DNA from: Antedon mediterranea
Lineage: Eukaryota; Echinodermata; Crinoidea; Comatulida; Antedonidae
Direction of reading: 5' to 3'
NCBI RefSeq assembly: GCF_964355755.1
Contig: NC_092674.1
Span: forward strand, 13,275,001-13,339,000
DNA: 64,000 bases
Shown here: positions 55,931 to 64,000 of the stretch, piece after piece
How positions within the stretch are numbered: position 1 is the first letter of the stretch
Layout of the letters: the number at the start of each line of letters is the position of its first letter
The notes under the pieces: model-generated
The model's input: only the letters and a program-made list of their open reading frames with translations
The model's database searches: none
Told to the model about the DNA's origin: nothing
Program-made: the position numbers and the translations under genes

Positions 55931-58115
55931 TGCCTTATTTGTCAAAAAGACAGCAAATTGCGCAAAGGATGGACTTATTTGATTCTTTTGACACGAAGCC
56001 ACTATCCCTCTCCATTTGGTCTCAATGTAAACTGGCAACTTATTAAGAATCTTGCAATTCTCCGCAGAGTAGTTAAGTATGCCTAAATCTGGGATTGTGG
56101 CCTGAGCAGCTACAATTTCATTGATGTAGTCAGAAAAGTCGCGTAACCCTACGTGATATCTTCCATTAATCTTGGGCCAGGAATCCAACTTCTTCAGGAA
56201 TGCCTGTGCTAAAACGGAGCTGTGACCATAACTATTGCGCAACTCTTGCCTAGCCTTCAAGTACGCATTTTCCGTTCCAAGTAACAAGTAGTTCTCCACC
56301 AAGCTTTTTGGTTTACCATCCAGATGTTGTCTTAGCAGATACAATTTTTCATTAACTGAGACCGCCTTACATTCTATCAAGGAAGAGAATGCTGCTTCCC
56401 ACGTAGGAAACTTCAGTGGGTTTCCATCAAATTTCTCCACTACAACAGGCGGTAGCTTAAATGAATCGGTAAGTTGACGTAAAATGTTAGTGTCATAAAT
56501 GGATACTTGATCTGGTCGCACATCAGCTGCAGGCACACCTACAGTAGACGACTGAATAGATACTACAGGTACACTCTTAGATGATGATATAGAAGTTGTG
56601 TTAATTGATGAAGTATATAGATACGTCGAAGGTGTAGGCCTACTGCCAGATGACACACACACCGGAACAGGAAGGTAAGTCATTGGTACATTCACTGGTG
56701 CTGCACTAAATGGCACCTAAGTACTAGGTACTTCTGACGACGCACGAATTGGAACGTAATTTGACGTGGGATGTATACTCACTGATGCTGTACAAACTGG
56801 TAAGTAATTCACAGGTACACCAACTGACGACGCACTAGTAACGTAAGTTGACGTCGCACACACAGGCACGTAGGTAGAGGTGTAAATTGGAACGTACAGT
56901 GATGGTACATTAGCATAAATTGAACTTGCAGGAACTGTGTACGCCTGAGAAGCTGTTGAATTAATATTAAAGTTAGTTGCAGGCATTGTACTAGAAGCAA
57001 TAATATTTGGGACCTTGGTAACAGTAGTGTTGCGTACCTCTGCAAATGATAATGGTTGGTTAATGTTAGTGGAAATAATATGGGTGGAAGTGTCTATTGC
57101 CGACTTTGCAATATAAGTAGAAGTAGAAGTGGCAGAGGTACGTACAGTCACACTCGTGGTTGTAGATACATTTGAGGAAGGAATAGTAAATTGAGCTGAT
57201 TCTGCAACAGATTTAGATCTTGCCACAACTGCTGTTGGTTCACCAACCGCCTTTGGTAGATCATCAAGGAATTTCTGCAACCCAAGAGGAATGTAATCAT
57301 CGTCATCGCCACTGCGATGCCTGTGAGTCATCACTCACTACATCCTCCTCACGCAAGACATCTATTCTAGCTTCCATCTTTGCTAACTCCTTCTGTTGCT
57401 CAATCAAAGAATTCTCAAACTCAATTTCTAACATCTTCTCCTCCATCTTAAATTTATGTTCTGCCGCTTCACGTTCAACCTTAAATTTATGTTCTGCCGC
57501 TTCACGTTCAACCTTAAGTTTATGTTCTTTAAGTTTGTGTTCCATTCCACTAAATTCTAATTCAGCTTTCAATTCTGTCCTTTTGGCTTCTTCGAGAACT
57601 CTTAAGTGTTCCCTTTTTGCACTTGACGAAGATCTCCGGGAAGTAGAAGAAGCATTAGATGAAGGTTTCGACTTCCGAAACGAATGTCTTGATGAATGAG
57701 AGTGATGTGAAGAATGTTGTGTTGAGTGCCTAGAGGAATTACTTTTCACTGAACGACATGGTTTCCCACTAGCTTGTACATTACCAGATGTATCTACACC
57801 TAGATTCTCAGCTTCGGCAACTTGACCTCGTCGATGCAGATCTTTTGTCACTTCATTATGCGACAACTGCAACATATTAGTGTATTCTTCTCTTTCAACA
57901 ACATTCAAAAGTGGACATAGCTCTGAGTATACTTCACGTAGTATTATCTCCTGGTCTACCATGTCACTTATGATACCCTCATTTGGTTCTACGGCATCAC
58001 TCACAGCGTCTATAAGTCTGTGCAACCGCCTCCTTTCACTAGTAAAGGCCCTAATCTTCACATCACGATTATATTCGAGACCCTTCTCAGTTAACGTTCT
58101 CTCTCTTTTCTCCAT
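55931..58115 (-). pseudogene. BEL/Pao gag, interrupted
   Basis: ATG at 58,115. Residues 1-270 include an N-terminal basic region and, late, a charged coiled coil with a tandem repeat (EREAAEHKFK units). A shift near 57,320, within a Asp-codon run, moves into a Ser/Thr/Pro-rich segment that ends at a TAG at 56,717-56,719. The same frame then continues through FDGNPLKFPTWEAAFSSLIE, the conserved DUF1759-type gag core, and VGLRDFSDYINEIV. The coding is cut at about 55,931 by the non-LTR insertion before the zinc knuckle. The shift might be programmed, but the TAG marks decay. Confidence 0.8.
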
Positions 58116-58146
58116 AATTATTACTATATAATTATTTTTCTTTTAC

Positions 58147-58638
58147 TTTAATTGGATCTACCAATTAGGTCAGCTGCTGTTGATTCCTTGTTTTAATGTA
58201 CGCAGCTCTCACAACATACAGAAATTAAAAGAGTAAAATTAATGTTTAAAGTACTTCTTTTAATATGCACCATCCACAATAATGTCAACATTTGCAAAGT
58301 AATTCCAAAACAAAGTAAAATCCCAGAGATATCCAATATTAATAAAGTGTAAATAATAAACTGTAGAGCTAGAGCTGGTAAAAGAAAAATAATGGCTGCT
58401 GTGCACTTGCACAGACCTGTACCCTTGCACAGGCAAACAACAACTGAACAGAACAAAAGAAAATTAGGACAAAGGAAAACAAAGGAGAAACAGCACACTG
58501 TGCACACTTGGAAAATAATATGTAAATGAGAATGCAAATAAGAAAGTAACAGAATAAATGAATATTCATAGGGCAGAAACTTCTATAATAATAGGAAATA
58601 AAGTAATATAAAATAAATACATGCACTCTGCAGTAACA
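58147..58638 (-). repeat. BEL/Pao 5' LTR
   Basis: 492 bp, same orientation as the 3' LTR, followed on the minus strand after 31 bases by the gag ATG. No standard primer-binding site is evident in that short gap. Confidence 0.85.
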
Positions 58639-58643
58639 ATCAA

Positions 58644-60219
58644 ATACCTCAATTTGTTTGAAATCTATTTTTTGCGATCATTGATTGTCTTCAATTTTTA
58701 ATATTGGTTCTGATTTTTAAACCATCTTGAGAACAATGTGAGCAGAGTTTGGATTTGATTTACGCATTATCTTTATGAGCTTAATTGTTGAAGAATCACG
58801 TACAGCTATTACTGCATCGGAAAATTTTGCATATTAAAGTTTAACTAAAATACACCATAGTACCCTGTGTTATCGGAGAAATATTCGGGAAAATATTACA
58901 CACCTGTAAGTTTAAGTGCGCAATCATATTGCTTATAATAACTTTGGAAGCACGCTTCGGTATTGCCAATCGCAATGGTTTAGAGCAGGACGCCAAACTG
59001 TAGGATATAGCTTTAGGATTGGGTGCAGGTAGTGGTGGTAACTGCTGTAACATCAACAGGGCTTAATGTTAACGAGAACACGGGGTAACGACACATTTAT
59101 CAAGAAAGATGCTCTTGATCATCATTTTTTAAATACGATGTATTTATAATTATATGGACCTCAACAAAATCCATCTAAAGTACCAGCAGCATTGGTTGAC
59201 AAACCCTTAATCTTTGGTCACATACTGACCGTCATAAAGCTTTATAACCAGTCACATCAATGAGGAACTTAATTACACACTCCATTGTTTGCAAACTGGT
59301 AAGTAATACAACCCAACAACACTGTCATGATGTAATTAGGAAAAGAATGTTTCAATAAAAATACATACAGGAGCTATTTTGGCTTGGTATTATGTACAAA
59401 AGCCCTAGAAAACATCTTATTTTATTGTTTTAGTTTTCTTCAGAAATATAACTTTTGATTTCATATTTTAAACACGATATTTGTATTCGAGTATTATAAT
59501 ACAGTATGTATAATTTTTCAATACAGGTAGTTTTTTTTTTGTGTCTACTTGCTTAATTTCTGTTGCAAAACGCTGTGATGGAAATGTTGCTTTCCACGTA
59601 AACGTACAATAAGTGCAGATAATATTAGAGAGGTTTCGCAATCTTAGGAATACGATAACGAAAACCTGCTGGAGTTTTGGAAAACCAAGAATGCGTACAA
59701 AAAAATGATGCTTCAACATGCTTATACGTGGGCTGAAGACAAACTTTTAGTCCTAAATTGAATTGGCTTATTTTTATTATAATTTATAGTTTACTTAAAG
59801 TTATTATTTACACAATAAGTGAAAATATTTTGCTAACAAATTATGATTACGTTATTGTGAACCTTTTGTTATCGTTAAATTTATAAACACAGTTCAACAA
59901 TTGTTAACACGTATTTTATTCCTATTCATGTCAATCGAATTTCATTAAACTAAAATGTTTCGATTTACCCTTTTTCTACCAAATCGGAATTGGAAAACCT
60001 TATTCTTGATGGTAATAATTATTATGTATGTATTATTACACTGTATAATCGATGAAGGAAACATTCATGTGTAAATATACAACAAAAATATATATATATA
60101 TATATATATTCTCATCCGTTAAGTTTATCATTTATTCAGTGTATGGCTTCACTGGTAATTGTCTTAAAATAAGTGCAAAGTACAACAATTTAGACAAAAC
60201 AGTACGGTATTCAGTACAT
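58644..60219. other. No gene recognised
   Basis: AT-rich DNA with a short AT microsatellite at about 60,087-60,110. No protein family or splice pattern supported. Confidence 0.4.
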
Positions 60220-60440
60220 TCAGTTCCTCAATAACTGTTACGGAGCCTATTTGTACAAAAGATGGTGGACCGCTAACGTACACCTTAAACACAGAATGGA
60301 TCTTTTTTTCATTTTTGGAGGAGATGGTAATAACAGTCCGTCGTCGTTTCAGCAAAGATATCTCCGAGTTGGAATAAGAAACAACAAAACATATCCATCT
60401 AGTGCACTGTTTTACGATGAAGTTATGTGGAGAAACCACT
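60220..60440 (-). pseudogene. Decayed relative of the ankyrin-linked small ORF
   Basis: The minus frame contains SVFKVYVSGPPSFVQIGSVT, aligned with TIFEIQGSGPSPLVQIDSVI of the 32.9-kb ORF. The nucleotide words ttacggagcctatttgtaca and gatggtggaccgct mark the same region. Upstream residues are unrelated or scrambled. No ankyrin exon is found beside it in this window part; the nearest is at 51.6 kb. Confidence 0.4.
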
Positions 60441-61104
60441 GTGATCTACTGTAGCTAAAGTAACCGATATTAGCTTCGATGATTCACTATGGCAAGAAGC
60501 ATTACTGTTTTTGATGATCAACTTTAGATAGCATGGTAACCAACGTGGTGATGTTGCAACATGTTAAGATGCATAGCCCTTAATGATTTATATGAAGTAG
60601 GATTTTTTAAAAAGAAATACTTCAATAAATAGTCATAATACTGTAGGTTGAAGCCTTGCAAGTACCAACACAAAGCGTTACTGGAATTCATCAAATCCAC
60701 AAGATATAATAACAGAAATTTAATGTATGAAAATGAAATGTGAACGAAATTTGTATGAAAGAATGAATAAAGGTGGTGGTTAACCACAAAAGAGAAAAAA
60801 AAAAGATATAATAATGTTTGGAGTATCAATCTTGACTTCAACTGATGGATGTGCTGTCTATAACGCAAAAGCTAAATAGACCTATCATCCAACGTCATCT
60901 CTAAAGTGAAACTATTTGCCAATTATTGCATTCATAACACAATTCCAAGTACTGAAGACGTTGGAAATTGCAAACAGACTTTGTAAGTGAACGAGAAAAA
61001 GGTGTTAAAATGCTACTAAATGCTTCTCCGTGAGAGTTAAACACAGGAAGACACCAATCATATACGAACACCATCCTTTCTAGTATTTGAACTCAGTCAA
61101 GTTA
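60441..61104. other. No feature recognised
   Basis: AT-rich sequence up to the 3' tail of the right-hand retrotransposon. Confidence 0.35.
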
Positions 61105-64000
61105 GATTCAATTCAATTCAATTCATCGACATTTTTATTCCATAATCAAAATAAAAACATATACAAATACAATACAAATAATAAGATAATGGAATGGGAT
61201 ACAAAATAAGCACAAGTGCTTTAAGCATGTAACCCTAACAAAAAGATCAAACAATTAGTACAAACAAAAAGAACAAACCAAAATAACATAATGTGATTTA
61301 CTTAACTTAAATATTTCTATTGTTATAATATTGTTTTAATCTCTGTTTAAACAAACTTAAAGTGGGGGATTGTTTTATATAGTCTGTTAAATTGTTCCAA
61401 ATATGTGTTCCTTGGTAGGAAATACATTGCTGTCCGACTTTGGTGCGTTTTAGTTGTGGACAGTAGTTTGACCTGTTTCTAGTTGAGTAATTATGGAATG
61501 AGGCAGATGTACTAAATAAGTTATTAAATGATTCAGGTAATAGATTATGTTTATATTGATACATAAATATAGCAGTGTGTTTCGTATAAAGGTCAAAAAT
61601 ATTTAATGTTTGGGTTGAAATAAAAAGTGGATGAGAAGGATGCATAAAATGAACATGACAAATATTTCTAAGTGCTTTTTTCTGGAGAATATGTATACGG
61701 TTTAAGTTTGTAGCAGAAGTAGCACCCCATACTGTGATAGCATACGTTATTCTAGGTAATATAAGTGCATTGTATACCGTTAACAATATTTTACTTGATA
61801 ACATAGACTTCACTTTGTTTAAGACACCAATTATTCTAGAAATACTGTTTGCTACCTCATTTACATGAAAATTAAACGATAAAGTTTCATCCAGAAATAA
61901 GCCTAGAAATTTAACTTCAGTAGCTTTTACTATACATTCATTTCCCATCTTTAATTCTAGTGAGGTAGTGTCAGCTGACTTATTTCTAGCCTTAAATATA
62001 ACATATTTTGATTTGTTTACATTTAGCGTTAATTTGTTAGCAATAAACCAGTCCGAAAGTATAGATAACTCCTGGTTCATTGTATCAAAAGCTTGAGTAA
62101 TATCATTGTGACTATAAAACACATTTGTGTCATCTGCATACATAATCATGTCTACATGGTTACATGCTAGACTAATATCATTAATGAATATAAGAAATAA
62201 TAATGGACCCAATATGGATCCCTGAGGAACTCCAGTGTTTACTGTCATTTTACTAGATGCAGTATTAACAATAAATGTGTATTGTAGTCTTTTTTTAAGA
62301 TAGTTTGAGAACCAGTTTAGCGGAACTCCTCTTATACCATAAAATCTTAACTTATCTAATAATATATCATGATCGATTGTATCAAACGCTTTTGATAAAT
62401 CAAGGAAAACTCCTAGTGTGAACTCTTTATTCTCAATAGCGTTTGTGATTTTTTCAATCGATTGTATTAAAGCATGACTAGTTGAATGGTGTTGTCTAAA
62501 TCCATACTGTGTTTTACTCAGTACGTTATATTTTGAGAGGTAACAAATCGTTTGATAATACACAATCCTCTCAAATATTTTGGAAAAAAAGGGTAAAATG
62601 GAAATAGGCCGATAATTATTTATATCGGAGATGTCACCATTCTTAAATACCGGGATAACTTTAGCAATTTTTATATCAGCCGGGACACAGCCCGATGATA
62701 ATGACGTATTAATAATATGCAATAAAGGTTTTAAAATAAACGGGGAAGCAGATTTTATGAGTTGGGCACTTATACCATCATGGCCAGGAGAAGTATTCTT
62801 TGTGTTTTTAATATAGTGGTTAAGTTCATGTTCAGTAACAGGTTTAAAAAACATTGAAGAGGTAAAATTTCCCTTTAAGAAAGTTCTGTGGGTGATTTCT
62901 TCATTTTGAGATTCATGCCTAAATTTATTATTTAGTTTTTCTCCAATATTAATAAAAAAAGAGTTGAATGCATCAGCTTTCTCATCATTATCAGAGAAAG
63001 TCTCAGTACCCAATTTTATTTTTGTAGGCAAATTGGTAGTCTTTTTCCTACCCATTATATCATTTAGGATTGTCCACGTTTTTTTAATATCTTGTTTATT
63101 TCGTTCAAACTGGACCATATAATATTCTTTTTTCCGATTTCTAATAGTAGTGGTTAACTTGTTTCTAAAATGTATGTACGTACTTTTATTAGTAGTGGTG
63201 TTATTTTGTTTGTACTTTTTATATAATTTATGTTTTTGAGAGATAGCTCTGGCAATTTCAGCAGTGATCCAAGGAGATTTTAACTTGTTCGCCTTATTTC
63301 TAATTCGTTTTAAAGGGAAACAATTATCAATTGTTTTATTTAAAGTGTTTGTAAAATTTTGATAAGCAACATTCGCATTATTTGAGAATAGCACATCATT
63401 CCACTGATTACTTTGTAATTCTTGCAAAAAATACTCCGTTTGTTGAGGAGAGTATTGTCGTTTATATACAAATCGAGGATATTGCTTATTATGTTTTTCC
63501 AAAGTATCTACACAGAATATTGGGAAGTGATCAGAAATATCAGTAATAAGTATTCCACTTTTAAGGGACGTAGTAAAAGAATCGATGTTGCAATAAATGT
63601 TATCAATTATTGAAGCACAATTATCGGATATTCTAGTAGGACTTTTTATGATTGGCTGAAATGACTGAGAAAATATTGTGTCTAAGTGTGATTGGATAGT
63701 GTTGTCGGTAGATTGTTGGAGTAAGTTTATGTTATAGTCTCCCACAAGGTAAGCTTTCTTTTTTTCTAGATTAATCATTTGCATTACACATGTTAATTCA
63801 TCATCAAACTTTTGCAAGGAACGTGAGGGTGGTCTATAAACTATACCACAAATAACATTATTTCCTGATTCTAACTCAATCTCAATAAAAATAGTCTCTG
63901 CTTCAGTCATACAAGATGACAGATCATTTCTAATAATATATGTTAGTTTGTTGGTAACATAGAACGCTACCCCACCACCTCTCTTATCTTTCCTATCATT
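61105..64000 (-). mobile_element. Non-LTR retrotransposon (CR1/Jockey superfamily), runs off right edge
   Basis: The 3' end is a short pentanucleotide tail, (TGAAT)n on the minus strand, at 61,105-61,125, preceded by a gaataaaaa signal. About 180 bases of 3' UTR precede the ORF stop. The 5' end is beyond the window. Confidence 0.85.
61307..64000 (-). CDS. ORF2 of a non-LTR retrotransposon, 5' partial
   Basis: The minus frame is open from the window edge to a stop at 61,307: 897 residues with no interruption. The part seen starts in the endonuclease (KRGGGVAFYV), continues to ICGIVYRPP and the catalytic-His motif SDHFPIF (about residue 156), a basic linker, then reverse transcriptase: NNYRPISILPFFSKIFERIV, FLDLSKAFDTIDHDILLDKL (first Asp), TGVPQGSILGPLLFLIFIND, MYADDTNVFY (YADD, about residue 621), and a C-terminal thumb-like region with WGATSATNL and TRNRSNY. 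Endonuclease plus RT without RNase H fits the CR1/Jockey superfamily. The intact frame suggests a young, possibly active copy. An ATG at 63,910 is internal and not the start. Confidence 0.9.
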   Translation of the reverse strand, partial: NDRKDKRGGGVAFYVTNKLTYIIRNDLSSCMTEAETIFIEIELESGNNVICGIVYRPPSRSLQKFDDELTCVMQMINLEKKKAYLVGDYNINLLQQSTDNTIQSHLDTIFSQSFQPIIKSPTRISDNCASIIDNIYCNIDSFTTSLKSGILITDISDHFPIFCVDTLEKHNKQYPRFVYKRQYSPQQTEYFLQELQSNQWNDVLFSNNANVAYQNFTNTLNKTIDNCFPLKRIRNKANKLKSPWITAEIARAISQKHKLYKKYKQNNTTTNKSTYIHFRNKLTTTIRNRKKEYYMVQFERNKQDIKKTWTILNDIMGRKKTTNLPTKIKLGTETFSDNDEKADAFNSFFINIGEKLNNKFRHESQNEEITHRTFLKGNFTSSMFFKPVTEHELNHYIKNTKNTSPGHDGISAQLIKSASPFILKPLLHIINTSLSSGCVPADIKIAKVIPVFKNGDISDINNYRPISILPFFSKIFERIVYYQTICYLSKYNVLSKTQYGFRQHHSTSHALIQSIEKITNAIENKEFTLGVFLDLSKAFDTIDHDILLDKLRFYGIRGVPLNWFSNYLKKRLQYTFIVNTASSKMTVNTGVPQGSILGPLLFLIFINDISLACNHVDMIMYADDTNVFYSHNDITQAFDTMNQELSILSDWFIANKLTLNVNKSKYVIFKARNKSADTTSLELKMGNECIVKATEVKFLGLFLDETLSFNFHVNEVANSISRIIGVLNKVKSMLSSKILLTVYNALILPRITYAITVWGATSATNLNRIHILQKKALRNICHVHFMHPSHPLFISTQTLNIFDLYTKHTAIFMYQYKHNLLPESFNNLFSTSASFHNYSTRNRSNYCPQLKRTKVGQQCISYQGTHIWNNLTDYIKQSPTLSLFKQRLKQYYNNRNI

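Larger units (their letters stand above)
52496..58638 (-). mobile_element. BEL/Pao LTR retrotransposon, internally replaced
   Basis: Two direct 492-bp LTRs (52,496-52,987 and 58,147-58,638) flank gag and the integrase end of pol, all on the minus strand. The direct 5-bp repeat atcaa at 52,491-52,495 and 58,639-58,643 is a plausible target duplication, of the length usual for this superfamily. The order LTR, gag, [non-LTR insertion], integrase, LTR shows that zinc knuckle, protease, reverse transcriptase, RNase H and the start of integrase are gone. Confidence 0.85.

Noticed and set aside
57290-57345. Programmed frameshift in BEL/Pao gag
   Set aside because: The shift lies in a short Asp-codon run without a recognisable slippery heptamer and a separate nonsense codon follows, so decay is simpler.
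57220-57699. 159-codon plus frame
   Set aside because: Antisense shadow of the low-complexity BEL/Pao gag.

Overview
The window is AT-rich, intron-bearing animal DNA with no bacterial features. Spliced genes with gtaagt/cag signals, one-repeat-per-exon ankyrin units and a dense mix of animal mobile elements fit a marine invertebrate. An echinoderm-like deuterostome is my best guess from the gene families; this is inference. No complete host gene is seen. The window is a mosaic of duplicated intronic DNA and nested mobile elements.

Layout. 0-18 kb holds dispersed repeats, relics of several non-LTR retrotransposons, the 3' half of a Ty3/Gypsy element (about 6.8-9.1 kb), and single ankyrin exons on the minus strand. 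18.3-22.6 kb is a terminal-inverted-repeat (TIR) element carrying a three-exon THAP gene and a convergent P2X7-intracellular-domain-like gene, both broken. A 909-bp element with a 10-bp target duplication sits in the THAP intron. 23.48-31.76 kb is the most notable object: an 8.29-kb palindromic element with AG...CT ends and a 6-bp target duplication (ATTATA). These are the insertion hallmarks of Maverick/Polinton elements and adintovirus-like relatives. Its two 3.28-kb inverted arms each carry a small three-exon acidic gene, a short overlapping ORF, a gene with two SUMO-interacting-type motifs, and a dead fragment of a Maverick-type integrase. The 1.72-kb spacer holds a Bcl-2-like gene. 32-35 kb is a near copy of the 16-17.8 kb segment (ankyrin exon plus a conserved small ORF), followed by an L1-type relic. 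37.1-44.1 kb is a second, older and apparently non-coding palindrome. 44-49.8 kb is mostly repeat-derived with one possible first exon. 49.85-51.3 kb is a Penelope-like element. 52.5-58.6 kb is a BEL/Pao retrotransposon with 492-bp LTRs whose core is replaced by a truncated non-LTR element. 61.1-64 kb is a large, open non-LTR retrotransposon running off the right edge.

How the parts relate. Five 99-nt ankyrin exons, all on the minus strand, with a conserved small ORF beside two of them, suggest repeated duplication of a piece of an ankyrin-repeat gene; mobile elements then separated the copies. The palindromic element looks like an internally rearranged, non-autonomous copy of a protein-primed linear DNA element. 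It has kept accessory genes of the host-manipulation kind and lost the replication and capsid genes. Its arms have decayed independently: the acidic gene is open only in the left arm, and the front of the SUMO-motif gene is open only in the right arm.

Limits. All homology calls are by eye. Splice structures are inferred from consensus sites and reading frame. Repeat boundaries are approximate unless given as exact.
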